From Phytophthora quininea (taxonomy: Eukaryota; Oomycota; Peronosporomycetes; Peronosporales; Peronosporaceae): a DNA stretch of 64,000 nucleotides. Below are positions 42,603-52,999 of the stretch, piece after piece (position 1 is the stretch's first letter; every line of letters begins with the position of its first letter). A program made the translations under genes and the position numbers. The notes beneath the pieces were generated by a model, which saw nothing but the letters and a program-made list of their open reading frames with translations, had not been told where the DNA came from and ran no database searches. Location of the stretch: NCBI GenBank assembly GCA_011947345.1, contig JAAVTG010000025.1, positions 1-64,000 on the forward strand, given 5' to 3'.

Positions 42603-43958
42603 ATGGGCCATTTATCAGCTGTAGTTCTGATACTTTTCGCTCTCCTTGCCTCCAACTTGGCAGCTGCAGAGTCCAAGAGGTTGGCTGTGCGATCCTCTGA
42701 CGCTGCAGCTCTACTCATTAACAGACGGAGACTACTGAGGGCCGAGAACGTGGAAGATGACGATGCCAAACATGCTGAGGAGAGAGTGGCGGGGTCTCCT
42801 GGACTGGCGTCTTTGAAAGAAAGCATTGTAAAAGCTTCATCGACCGTCAACTCAAAGATTTTGGACGCGAGGATGGGAGTGGAGATGAAGAATTGGGCCA
42901 AGAACGACCGGTCTTCAGAGTACGTGGCGAAAGCACTTCAACTGGAAGGATTGTCTGCAACGGCGTTCAAAGCTTCGTCGAAGTACAAGTACTACGACGA
43001 ATTCTTTACCAGTCAAGTCCCAGTGTGGGTGAGCAAGGACCTCTCCGTTGACGACGTCGCTGTGAAGTTAGGTCTGTCAAAGCTGTCCCCGACTGCGCTT
43101 GCGGTCAATCCGAACTACAAGTACTACGACACGTTCGTCACCAATCAGCTCCAAGTGTGGGGGAAGAACAATATGTTGCCTAGGGATGTCCTTGTCAAGT
43201 TGGGACTGCATCAGCTGCGAGGAAATGCTTTCAAGCAAAGCTCGAATTTTAAGTACTACGACCAGTTCGTCACGGCCCAGATCCCGACGTGGGAGAAGAA
43301 TGGTCTTTCCGCCGCCGATGTCATGTCGATGCTGGGTCTGAGTAAACTTTCAGGCGCTATGTTCACGGCACACCCCAACTACAAGTACTACAACAAGTTC
43401 ATGGTCAACCAACTCGTATCCTGGGAGAAGAAGGACATCTCGTCACACTCGGCCTTGGCCAAATTGGGTCTTACGGGATTGACAGCAAAAGAAGTCAAGC
43501 GTCACCCGAACGCCAAGTACTACAACAAGTTCATGAACAGTAAGATGGAGTTGTGGGCGGTGAAGGATGTATCTTCAGAAGGTATGTTGATGAGGCTGGG
43601 GATCTACGGACTGTTCGTGAGCAAGCCCGCGGAGCTCAAGACCCACCCGAATTACCAGTGGTACAGAAACTTCGTCAAGAACAAGAACGAATACCGCATG
43701 GACGGCTGGATGAACCGAGAGGTTTCTCCTTATATGGTCTGGGTACAGTTGGGCTTAGATAAAATCGCCACAACCGTGCTTAAGAGCACCGATGAATACA
43801 AGCTTTACGCCAGGTATGTCGAGAAAGTGGACACCTTCTGGTCGAAGCACGGTCGTTCAGTTCGTAGCGATATTATTAAGGGCGGCAATCCGGCTGAGGA
43901 AGCCGCAAGAGCTGAGATTCTAGCTCCGAAAGGAAGAAGTACCTACTCTTGGGAATGA
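42603..43958 (+). CDS. RxLR effector with tandem WY-type repeats
   Basis: The intact 451-residue frame opens with a signal peptide (MGHLSAVVLILFALLASNLAAA). An RxLR motif (RLLR within NRRRLLRAEN, about residues 41-47) and a dEER-type acidic motif ending in AEER (about residue 60) follow. The remainder is six or seven units of about 50-55 residues, each with a K-Y-Y-x-x-F segment and a conserved Trp and Leu (for example NYKYYDTFVTNQLQVW, NFKYYDQFVTAQIPTW, NYKYYNKFMVNQLVSW, NAKYYNKFMNSKMELW), the tandem WY or LWY architecture of Phytophthora effectors. Such proteins are secreted and delivered into plant cells; the target of this one is unknown. The gene sits 247 bp from a pogo-like transposon, in a gene-poor, repeat-rich setting typical of effectors. 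Confidence 0.93.
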   Translation: MGHLSAVVLILFALLASNLAAAESKRLAVRSSDAAALLINRRRLLRAENVEDDDAKHAEERVAGSPGLASLKESIVKASSTVNSKILDARMGVEMKNWAKNDRSSEYVAKALQLEGLSATAFKASSKYKYYDEFFTSQVPVWVSKDLSVDDVAVKLGLSKLSPTALAVNPNYKYYDTFVTNQLQVWGKNNMLPRDVLVKLGLHQLRGNAFKQSSNFKYYDQFVTAQIPTWEKNGLSAADVMSMLGLSKLSGAMFTAHPNYKYYNKFMVNQLVSWEKKDISSHSALAKLGLTGLTAKEVKRHPNAKYYNKFMNSKMELWAVKDVSSEGMLMRLGIYGLFVSKPAELKTHPNYQWYRNFVKNKNEYRMDGWMNREVSPYMVWVQLGLDKIATTVLKSTDEYKLYARYVEKVDTFWSKHGRSVRSDIIKGGNPAEEAARAEILAPKGRSTYSWE

Positions 43959-44093
43959 AGTAGCAGTATCAAGGCTACCAGGACCACAAAACAACACAAC
44001 GACATGTATACTATCCATAAAGATAGATATATTGTGCATGATTCGTCCACTTTCTCTTGGCTCTTTAGCGCACAGAAAGCGTAGTGTTGCAAT

Positions 44094-45239
44094 CTACAGC
44101 GCTCCCTTGGGCATGAACGGATAGTCGGTGTATCCGGTTTCGATCGGTAATCCTGGGGTTGGAAAGTAGGTTTTCTCGTTGACTTCGTTCAGTTCTGCAT
44201 TCACACGGAGTCGCTCCACCAGATCCGGATTCGCGATGAAGTGGCGTCCGAAAGCAATCAAGTCGGCCGCATTTTCATCGACAGTCTTGATGGCGTCGTC
44301 ACGGTCGTAGTCGCTGCACGAAATCAGCACTCCCTTGTAGGCGTCGCGGAAGTGACGAGCGACTCCGATCTCGGGAGCATGGACGTTGGCTGCGTGGTTC
44401 CCACGACGTTCAATGACGTGCAAGTAGGCCAGGTCGTAGTCGTTGAGTCTGTTGACGACGTAGCCGTACGTCTTGGCTGGACTCGAGTCCTTGCAGTCGA
44501 ACGTATCGCCAAAAGGGGACAATCGAATGCCCACCTGGCTCGATGGGAGACTTGATAGAATAGCCTCCACCACCTCAAAGATGAGGCGTGCGCGGTTTTC
44601 GATACTGCCGCCGTAGTCGTCGGTGCGCTTGTTGACGCTGTCGCACAAGAACTGCTCTAGTAGGTATCCATTAGCAGCGTGAATCTCGACGCCGTCAAAG
44701 TTCGCCGCGATGGCGTTCTCAGCAGCTCGCTTGTAGTCTGCGATGATACCTGGTATCTCTGCAATGTCAAGAGCACGTGGAGTCATGTATTCCTTGCGAC
44801 CCTCACGAGTCACAGCGACGCTTTTAACGTTGTCCATGGACGTTGCACTGGAAGAGACTGGCAATTGTCCATTCGGCTGGTTCAGCGGATGACCCACACG
44901 TCCAGTGTGCCAGAGTTGCAGGAAGATCTTGCCCCCTTTGTCGTGAACTGCCTCGGTGACTAACTTCCACCCGTCGACTTGCTTCGGGTCGAACACACCT
45001 GGGGCACCGAAGTACCCTCGAGCGGTGGGGCTGATGTTGGTGGCCTCAGCGATGAGAAGACCGCCGTCCGTAGCGCGTTGAGCGTAATGCTCGGCAACGA
45101 GGGCGGTGGGAATTCCAGCGTCCCCGGTTCGTACTCGTGTCAAAGGAGCCATGACGACGCGGTGGTTGAGCTGAACAGGAAGCTTCTTGCCGCCGAGCGC
45201 CACAGCAGAAAAGAGCTTCAGAGTCGATGCAGATGGCAT
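44094..45239 (-). CDS. Old yellow enzyme family flavin oxidoreductase (OPR-like)
   Basis: The intact 381-residue frame is an FMN-binding TIM barrel of the OYE family: NHRVVMAPLTRVRTGD, GGLLIAEATNISPTARGY, GKIFLQLWHTGRVGHP, the Asn-containing GVEIHAANGYLLEQFLCDSVNKRTDDYGGS signature with paired His/Asn ligands and active-site Tyr region, VGIRLSPFG, and ADLIAFGRHFIANPDLVERL (phosphate binding). Length is typical. These enzymes reduce alpha,beta-unsaturated carbonyls with NADPH; natural substrates in oomycetes are unknown, with oxylipin- or defence-related enones possible (inference). There is no signal peptide, so it is cytosolic or peroxisomal; the end GAL is not a clear PTS1. A strong Inr/FPR element lies 25-47 bases upstream. 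Confidence 0.93.
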   Translation of the reverse strand: MPSASTLKLFSAVALGGKKLPVQLNHRVVMAPLTRVRTGDAGIPTALVAEHYAQRATDGGLLIAEATNISPTARGYFGAPGVFDPKQVDGWKLVTEAVHDKGGKIFLQLWHTGRVGHPLNQPNGQLPVSSSATSMDNVKSVAVTREGRKEYMTPRALDIAEIPGIIADYKRAAENAIAANFDGVEIHAANGYLLEQFLCDSVNKRTDDYGGSIENRARLIFEVVEAILSSLPSSQVGIRLSPFGDTFDCKDSSPAKTYGYVVNRLNDYDLAYLHVIERRGNHAANVHAPEIGVARHFRDAYKGVLISCSDYDRDDAIKTVDENAADLIAFGRHFIANPDLVERLRVNAELNEVNEKTYFPTPGLPIETGYTDYPFMPKGAL

Positions 45240-45263
45240 GTTTCAAGTGGAGAGTTGTGATGT

Positions 45264-45286
45264 CAAAGGAAAATTGAAGAATGAAG
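45264..45286 (-). promoter_or_regulatory. Inr/FPR core promoter of the old yellow enzyme gene
   Basis: The minus strand contains TCATTCTTCAATTTTCC, which satisfies the oomycete TCATTYBNCAWTTTNYY consensus throughout, 25 bases before the ATG. Confidence 0.7.
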
Positions 45287-45404
45287 CACCTTGAGACGGT
45301 CTCCAATGTTCAATTGTTGACGTGATCCAAGCAGGTTAACTAATCGCCCTCTGAACATTCATTCCGAGTATTGGTCATGATGAAGTTTCAACAGCTGCTA
45401 GTGT

Positions 45405-47760
45405 TTAAAACCCTTCCAGTTCAGCAAAGTCAGCCGCCATGTTCCTCAACTGCTCGTTTTGCCCGTCATACCATCCATAGCCCAACTCTTTCACGACAAA
45501 ATACACTTCGCGCAGAACAGGCGGCGCAGCAAAGGAAAAAATGTTCGAGAGCAACTCTTGGGTCAGATCAGCAAATACACGTCGAGGTGGCGAAGCTCCA
45601 CTTCCCTTTTTCGGATAAGGCTCATTTGTCTCCTTTGAGAAGAGAAAATGCTCAGGAACGCGACCTTGCTTTCGATTGGCAGCGGTTTGAGTGCCCTCGA
45701 GATCGCCTGCAGATGATACTTCCGGAAAGCCTCCATGTAGTTGCCATAGTCACTACTCAACCGCACGATAACCTCAACATATTCCAAGCTTTTGTTGGCT
45801 GCAAGCATTTGTAATAGTGGCTGGAGGTCTATTTCAAAGCCACGAGGGTCCCGAGCCCCTCGAATGTGATTCCATCTATCGGTGTCGTTGGTCAGTTGAA
45901 TTCGCAAGCGACGCACACACTTCGTAATAGGATGTTTAGCATCGTTCAAAACCTTTACGATAGCTGGCATGTCGTGCCAGTTCACCGAAGGAAATTCAGC
46001 TCGTGGTGCTTCCGTTGCACGATACTCTCTCGTGTCGAACAACACGTCTACTAAACCTCCGCATAACGATAGCTCCTCCAGATTGGGGCAGTGGTGAAGT
46101 ATCATGCTGGCATCGAAATCTATTCGTTGGTGAGCAATAGTGAGAGATCTGAGCGAAGGCCCAATCGCCGCAATGAAATCGTGAAGACCGTCGGTCTCCA
46201 CGTGGCCCCACGTTGCAAACCGTAGAGTAAGAGATAGTAATTTAGGCTTGTTCTCCTGTGAGCCAGTCTGCTGATAGAATGTCAAATCAGAACGTCGGAC
46301 CTGGCACTTACCGACTCCAGGCACGATCACGTCTACCCATTCGCTGTTTCCATCATCGCTGAACGTTCTTACAGAGGATATCCGTGCAGGAAACTTGAAA
46401 GTGGGAGAATGTAACACTGGAGTACCATCGTCATTGAAATCCCATCGAATCGGAGCATTACCTTTCAGAACAGCATCTCTCTCATCCAACTCACCACGCG
46501 GAGTCTCACATAAATCTTCTTCGGGGTGTTCTGATAGCAGAATGTTTGAAAGACTAAGGACATCGTCTTTGGACATGCTGCCCACGTGAAGCACAATTGT
46601 TTCTAGCGACGAATAGGTTCGTGCTTGTTTCGAGAAGATGCCATACATCATCCACCTATACCATATATCCAGCTCGTCCGGCGGCTCCTCGAAATTCAGC
46701 ACCACCTTTTTGGTCGTCTGGTTAAACATCATCGCTGAGCACATGGCTTCCATGTAACCTTCTGGGGTGATATCGTAAGAGCCATAGACGTCCACAACGC
46801 CGAGCTGTAACGGGCTGGAGTCCTCTGTTTGGTCCTGTTCACAATAATAATTTATATTTGCGAGATCAGGAGAGCGACGTGTACTGTCAAAGACGCGTCT
46901 CAAGAGTTGACCAAGCGACTTCCTGTTTGCACAGTCGTCATTGAGCCCCTCGTCTCTTCGGAGACTCAATGACTTGACCAGAGAGAACCTGACGTTGTCC
47001 AGCACCAAGCGCTCCATAGTCTCGGCCATTTCGGGGCCAGTACCATTGCTGTACAGTAAGAAATCAACAACCATCGGTTCGAGCACAAACTTGCATCGAA
47101 GTGATCCAGCCTTGACTGGCTGTTTCTTCTCGCTGCGGTCATACTCTTCCCACTGCCGCTGAATCTCCCGTTCAGCTCTGGCAATATCCATTAAAACCCT
47201 CGGAGGAATTATCGGCCGTTCGTCTCTTCCTGGGAAGTTGACACTTATAGGAATTTCAATCTCCACGCCGTCGCTGTATTGTAACTTGGCGTCCATTGCT
47301 GCGATTTTTATTAACGTTTCCACGTATTCTGCACTTGAGTTTTCCCACTGGTTGATGCCACAAAATTGCACCAGATCAAACTCGTTGTCACCTTGAACGT
47401 GGTTCCCCATTTCCAGATCCAAAGCTAGCCAGAATCGAACTGGGATTGTTTCAAACTTCTCTTCTCCTTCACTGCCAACGTCGACTTGGCAAAATTCTTT
47501 TAAAGTAAATTTCCAAGCGTCTTTGTCGACATGCTCCACTGCTGCCAACAGAGCCAGCGCCTCTCTGGCTTTGCGCTTTTATCTTGCAACTCATTTCTGG
47601 AAACAGAGTCGTCGTGATCGAAATCTGGCGGCGTAGTGGGCAGCGTGACGTCCAGGACGTGGCCAGACTCCCACATCTCGAGGTCATGTGCGTCTCGGTA
47701 CTGGATCTTGCGCTTGAGCACGGCGCACCACGGCTCCAGGAAGCCCCACCGTGCCTTCAT
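45405..47760 (-). CDS. Trp-rich/LRR-like family protein of unknown function (copy 4), near intact
   Basis: The ATG at 47760 gives KARWGFLEPWCAVLKRKIQY, the family N-terminus. A 661-residue uninterrupted frame (to 45563) follows with VEHVDKDAWKFTLKEFCQVDVG, FDLVQFCGINQWENS, ISVNFPGRDERP, ARAEREIQRQWEEYD, CKFVLEPMVVDFLL, RRVFDSTRRSPDLANINY, SEHPEEDLCETPRGELDERD, APIRWDFNDDGTPV, RTFSDDGNSEWVDVIVPGVG, and an LRR-like CPNLEELSLCGGLVDV. Frame changes by one base occur near 47555 (before ALALLAAVE) and near 45580; the latter moves into a family-typical tail (LTQELLSNIFSFAAPPVLRE) ending at 45405. Total is about 785 residues. No signal peptide or known catalytic motif is visible. It is the least damaged of the seven copies here. 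Confidence 0.75.
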
Positions 47761-47899
47761 CCTGATTTTTACAATAAAATTTTGTACAGAGACACTAAAA
47801 TATGTTGATTACTCTTTTAGTTCACCTCATAATATATTATGCTTTTCGATGCGATTATGCAGTGATCGTCTAAAACATGCGGCTGGGGGATAGCGTTAG

Positions 47900-47916
47900 T
47901 TCATTTCTTCACATCG
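47900..47916 (+). promoter_or_regulatory. Inr-like core promoter of the 47945 RxLR gene
   Basis: TTCATTTCTTCACATCG matches the TCATT initiator and partly the CAWTTT flank, 28 bases before the ATG at 47945. Confidence 0.5.
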
Positions 47917-47944
47917 TTCACACAGGAAACTTGATCAATTTCGA

Positions 47945-48490
47945 ATGCGTCAAACCATCGTCGTGCTGGTTGCAATTGTCGTGTTCGCTGCGAGTTGTGC
48001 TGCTTTCAAATCTAGTGGCAACAGATTTCTTCGTAGCAGTCCAACATCCGAAGTGGCTGATGACGAAGAAGAGAGGGCTCCGGAGCTCGGTAAACTGTTT
48101 GGAGATTTCGGTTGGTTTGATCTGCAAATGGCCATGATGAACGACGCGTCCAAGCAACGACTGATTGAGAAATGGAGCAAAACGTACACTGCTGGCCAAG
48201 TGCAGGAACACCTGAAGGCGTACGGTAACAATGCGCACTATAAGAAATTGATGCTTGCTTTTGTCAACCGGCATTCGCCTGCGCCAATGGTCCAGAAGGC
48301 TGCAGCTGCGGACAAGAAAGTTTCGATCCATAATACCGTAAAAGACAAGCGTTTTAAGTACGCACTAGACACTGACAAGCAAGTTGAGAAGGAATTTCGG
48401 AGACAAGAAATGATGGCAAAATTGGCGAAGGAAGCGCTTGCCAAGCAGCCGGCCAAGTCGAACCTGAGAAAGAAGACTGCTGACAACTAA
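47945..48490 (+). CDS. RxLR effector candidate
   Basis: The intact 181-residue frame has a signal peptide (MRQTIVVLVAIVVFAASCAA), the RxLR motif RFLR (in GNRFLRSSP, about residues 27-30) and the dEER motif DDEEER (about residues 40-45), all at canonical spacing. The C-terminal region has one WY-like segment (GWFDLQMAMMNDASKQRLIE, then VQEHLKAYGNNAHYKKLMLAF) and a Lys/Ala-rich tail (AKLAKEALAKQPAKSNLRKK). It would be secreted and translocated into the host; the host target is unknown. It is convergent with a PPT1-like pseudogene 54 bases away, and a 3' relic of a similar gene lies at about 49920-50167. Confidence 0.9.
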   Translation: MRQTIVVLVAIVVFAASCAAFKSSGNRFLRSSPTSEVADDEEERAPELGKLFGDFGWFDLQMAMMNDASKQRLIEKWSKTYTAGQVQEHLKAYGNNAHYKKLMLAFVNRHSPAPMVQKAAAADKKVSIHNTVKDKRFKYALDTDKQVEKEFRRQEMMAKLAKEALAKQPAKSNLRKKTADN

Positions 48491-48543
48491 TTGGATACTT
48501 TGCTCGCTCCATTCGTAGATTGAACGACAAGACCGTCTAACTA

Positions 48544-49304
48544 CTACAACTTGTAGTCGTCGCTTTTTCGAGAGTATCTTATATAGACGAAATCGCCGTT
48601 CACAGACTGGAACTCGTACATTTCCTTGCTCGTGGAACTTCGGTGAGTCGTAGAGCCAGCAGCAATGAGGTACTCCAGGCGCAGTGTAGCGGAACAAGCC
48701 TCCACGTTCATCCAGTGTGCGCAGTCCGAACGTGTCCTCCTTGTACTCGACCGTGTCGTGCATCTCCACCATCGTCAGACTTTCAAAGCCACTCTCAATC
48801 TCCTCCAGTGAGTCGACTTCGCTGTAGTGTCCGAAGTGGCTCATTTGCCACGGAGAGATGGCTCCGTCCTCTGGAGAAGCGAAGAAATGCGCCTCCTTCA
48901 GCCTTAGGAAGTTGTTTTTGCGGCGGATCTTCTCCAGGTGGCAGTGGAAGTCGAACCAGTGACACTTGCTGACGTTGTTGATCGTGGGCATGAAGTCGTT
49001 GGTGTCCAGCCACACGTCAGGGAACGGAGTTCGCAGCAGGTTTGCTATTGAATATGCAGCTTGGATATTGAGGTCCATGGCTCGCCTCGCCCAGTCTTTT
49101 GCCATTTTACCACAGGTAGTTTTCCGGAGGGTAACTCGAAAAATTGAAAATTTCCGGTGACAGCACTTTGGCACCAAATCCTGCTACCAACCTGTCGACG
49201 GAGCTGGCAGATGTCCTTCCCAACGGAGGAATAGAGTTCACAGGCTTCCCAGCAGCCAGTAGTGGAAACGGGGAGGCGAGAAGCACTGTGACAACCCACT
49301 CCAT
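48544..49304 (-). pseudogene. PPT1-like hydrolase with internal deletion of the catalytic core
   Basis: The signal peptide (MEWVVTVLLASPFPLLAAGK) is followed within about 20 residues by GFGAKVLSPEIFNF. In the 55224 paralog that segment lies after the nucleophile elbow. The HFFHG-type oxyanion region and HSQGG nucleophile are therefore deleted. The 3' part keeps NNVSKCHWFDFHCHLEKIRRK, FGHYSEVDSLEEIESGFE, DTVEYKEDTFGLRTLDERGGLF and VPHCCWLYDSPKF, with frame changes near 49110 and 48620. Without the serine it cannot be an active thioesterase. Confidence 0.8.
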
Positions 49305-49914
49305 GGTGCTAATCTTCAACTGAACGATTGGAACTGTTGTCACCGGTATGATATTCGCGTATACGTGGACGAGCGGGTGGGCTTGGTGATCGTTGGTTAG
49401 TGAATTGCTGGCCAAATGGCGCAATAAAATATCTGCTGAGGATGATACGTCAGCGATGAGTCGAACGCCATTCAACCAGACGAGTTTGCACACCGAAAAT
49501 CAGATTGCTTGATTGTTTCTGAAGCAAGACGATCGCCAAACGAAAGTTGCTACTGCTTCGGCGGGCCAGACAACCACGAATCTCCTGTAGAGGAAATTCG
49601 TTCCAGCTAAAGTTGCTACTGTCTAATTCAGTTGCTCACTTGCCGATAAGGGCTTGAGTGCTTAATGGATCACTTCAAACGGGGTTTCTATCGCCATCAA
49701 TGTTCCATCGTACCACGAGTATGCCAACGTGGCATGAAGCCGTATTCGGATGACATCGAACACTGTCGACTCAACAGCGTCGAGCATCGTATTATAATTG
49801 TCGAGTTTTGCTTGGAAAAACCTCAAACTATCCCCTGTGCCCCACAAAACAATATTTCCTCTGAATCTCAAAATGCCGCCGCCAATTCCCCTCTTTCCCG
49901 TCTCCACCAATTAA
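49305..49914. other. Intergenic, no gene supported
   Basis: Frames up to about 125 codons exist on both strands, but I recognise no domain. The right edge leads into a relic of an RxLR gene 3' end. Confidence 0.35.
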
Positions 49915-49919
49915 TTGAC

Positions 49920-50167
49920 AAAAATACTCCACACCAATCTCCATGCCTTGCAATTGAGGTATCAATTTATCATGCAGTTCTTCAGCCAGAAAGTTTCTGG
50001 TGCAGGCGCCAAAGTCGACTTCTCCAAGACAGCAAAAGCTAGGCTCTGCGAGACTGTTCTCAAAACCAAAGCTGAATTTAAAAAGGAGCGTCAGCGGAAA
50101 AAAGATAGCGGCGATGACCAAGGAAGCCCTCAATGAGCAGCCGGCCAAGTCTAATCTGAAAAGATAG
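49920..50167 (+). pseudogene. 3' relic of an RxLR-type effector gene
   Basis: Around 50100-50165 one frame reads MTKEALNEQPAKSNLK, closely matching the tail AKEALAKQPAKSNLRK of the effector at 47945-48490. The preceding bases are Lys-rich, but signal peptide, RxLR and dEER are absent and frames shift. It looks like a decayed partial duplicate. Confidence 0.5.
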
Positions 50168-50576
50168 TCACTGTTGCTGATTAGTTAGTAACGACCGCTA
50201 CGCCTCGACATCGTCGCAAGGTTTGGGAAAGCAAAACATTAAATCCAATGAGCCTATCTCACCATTTATGCCATCGCTTCTCACCTTGAAACAGAAAAGC
50301 AATCTTACTTCCAATCGATAGTGGTAGAATTGCCTTCGACTAGCAGAAAAAGTCTGAGTAATGAAGTTGGTTTTCAAGCCTGCTGCAAAGCCGCGAGGAC
50401 GCTAGCGGCTTTAAAGCTTGTAAACAACGTGCGTATTTAGCGGTTGGGTTTCCTGTTTTACTCCCGCGATTACCGTCAAGCCTTATCAGTGCACTGGTCC
50501 ACAGCGACTCTCCTAGATTGAAAACCATATACAAAGGATCATGACCATGTCAACCTTGTCAGTGTGCTCACAAATT

Positions 50577-51166
50577 CTACTGTAAGTTAGGTTCGTTGAC
50601 TGCAACCTTCTTTTTCACGGCCGACTTGACTGGTTTTTGGCAAGCGCTGCTTTCGCCCTCTTGGTCATTGATTGCTGTCTTCGTTGCTCTATCTCGTCGG
50701 GGGTCCATACGTGAAAAACGATAGTCTCGGAGATAGGAGTCCGTCACTTTTGTGTTCACACCAGCAACCGAGGGGTCCACCGCTGCTGGAGGGTTTCTAT
50801 TAAGAAAGCCGGTCATCACCTATAGCGATCTCCTGACCGCCACGCCTTCAGTTGGGCCTGCACTTCTCCGACCGAGTATTTCTCGCCCCATCGAGCAATT
50901 AGTTCCTTTTGAACGTGTCGTCTTTGAGTGCCTTCTTCAAGTCGCTCTTGGCAAAGTCCTTCTCCAGAGCTTTTGCGCCTCCGTCTTGGTAAAGAGTTTC
51001 TTGAGCCCAGAAAATAGTCGTTCTTCTTCGTCTACTCCCGTTGTAAAACGAAGGAAGCTCTTGCAATCAGTCAGATTGTCTTAGGGATTGCCAGCTTCCA
51101 CCGAAACAGCAACGCTCGTTGTTAAGAAGACGAGAGTTGCTACAAACACAATATCGACCTTGCGCA
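50577..51166 (-). pseudogene. RxLR-like effector pseudogene
   Basis: The ATG at 51166 opens a signal peptide (MRKVDIVFVATLVFLTTSVAV). After 28 codons there is an in-frame TAA, then SFLR in place of RxLR and a clean acidic motif GVDEEERLF. Further downstream, in shifted frames, are GLKKLFTKTEAQK, a WY-like WGEKYSVGEVQAQLKAW and a basic tail. The premature stop, frame changes and loss of the first Arg argue for a dead gene. Confidence 0.7.
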
Positions 51167-51356
51167 TGCCCAATTTTTAGTGAAAAGCGGTCGTTGTGAC
51201 GCAAGTTTTGAAGTGGAAAACGAAGTCCTGCTGGTATCTTCAGAGTACCGCATAATCTTCATAACCTTTGACGACACCTGTGAATTTATACACTGACTTT
51301 GCCAGTGAGTTTACAAAAACTATAATAATGGACCACAATTTCATTATTTCTTAATC

Positions 51357-52809
51357 ATGAATGAGCGCTGGAACTTCCTCGCGCCGTGGTGCAGCGTGCT
51401 CAAGGGGTAGATCAAGGACAATCCGAAATATGACATGGAGGTCTGGACGTTCTGGAGGTGACGCTGCTCACCCCGTCGCCGGGTTTCGAATACGACCCAT
51501 TTCCAGAAGAGCATAAGCAAAAAAACGCAAAGTTAAAGAGACGCTGTCTCTGCTAGCAGCAGTGGAATTTATCGACAAAGACGCCTGGAAATTTCTTTTA
51601 AGAGAGTTTTGTGAAGTGGACACTGGCAGAGAAGGAGAAGAAACGTTTGAGAAGATTCCAGTCCGCTTCTGGTTGGCTTTCGATTGGGAGCCAAGAAGAA
51701 ATGATCAAGAGGAGCAGCAGGTGATTTGGAAAAGTTTTGCGGACTTAATCAATGGGAAAATTCAAGTGTGAAGTTCATTGAGACTCTAGGGAGAATTGCT
51801 GCAATGGACGCCAAACGACACGATCAGAAGGACGGCGAGATTGAGATTCCTGTTCGTGTGCTTTTCCCTGGAAATGAGGACGAACCGGCAGCCCCTCTGT
51901 GAAACCTGATGGACATCGCACGGGCTGAGAAAGAAATTCAGAGGACTTGGTGGCGTCACAGGAGATTTCACGCCCCTACAATTTGGAGACGTCGATGTCT
52001 TGGGTTCTTACGAAACCCCGACAGGCTACGTACTATTACTACAGATGACTTGAATTCATGGCTGAAATGGGTGATGTATGGGGCCTTCTCGGAACGAGCA
52101 CAAGTGCAGTCATCGCTGGAACGGTTCGAGTTGTTTTTGGGGGCTATGACTTCAGAAGATGTAGTAGGTTTCTCCGACATTTTGGCCTCAGAACACCCCG
52201 AAGAAACGCTGTGTCATTCTAGACGCCGAGATCCCAGCTTCCTCCTGTAAACTGGCACGACTTGGCGTCAATCGCGGAGGTTTTGAGGAATGCAAAACAT
52301 CCCATTGCCAAGTGTACACATCGCTTACAGATGCAGCTGGTAAGTGACACGCGTGGGTGGTATCAAATTCAAAGAATTATTGCTTTCACGGCTTTGAAGC
52401 AAACTTAAAGCCACTTCTTCACATACTGTACACCAGCGAAAGCCTAGAGTATTTCGAGCTTGTTGTGCGACTGAGCAGTGGGTATGACAGATACCTTGGG
52501 GAATTTCGAAAACATCATTTGGAGGCGCTTCCTCGAGCACTCAAACCACTGTCGATCAAGAACAAGGTTGCGTTCCTGAGCATTTTTTCATCCAGGAGAG
52601 CTAAGAGAACCGCGTATGAAGAAGCGAGCGGGGGTACATCACCGCGACGTGTATTTGGTGATCTGACCCAGGAAGTGTTCTCGAGTATTTTCTATTTTGC
52701 TGCTACACCCGTTCTCCGGGATGTATTCTTCACCGTTAAAGACGCGTGGTATGACAGGCAAGAGGGACTCTGGGCAGCTGCGCTTGCTGACGTCAGGGAA
52801 GATCACTAG
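51357..52809 (+). pseudogene. Trp-rich/LRR-like family relic with internal deletions (copy 5)
   Basis: The ATG at 51357 begins NERWNFLAPWCSVLKG and meets a TAG after about 17 codons. Family blocks are recognisable (EFIDKDAWKFLLREFCEVDTG, MDIARAEKEIQRTWW, LNSWLKWVMYGAFSERAQVQ, ILASEHPEETLC, VNWHDLASIAEVLRNAKHPIAKC, LEYFELVVRLSSGYDRYLGEFRKHHLEALPRALKPL, LTQEVFSSIFYFAATPVLRD). Several central blocks seen in copies 4 and 7 are missing, so it has internal deletions and not just frame errors. Confidence 0.75.
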
Positions 52810-52999
52810 TTTGGTCCTTCGTAGCCATCGTGCACAAATGGTTACCCCGCATATATTGAAAGCGGGGATTGAGTGGAGACCGAGCATCTAAGACAAGAAG
52901 CGATGGCCGAATCATGGCAACTAAAACCAGACAAGGGTAGAGCTCCTTACCCAGCAACAAAACTTATAAAACAGCATGATGGAGAGAGGAATTGCTCAC

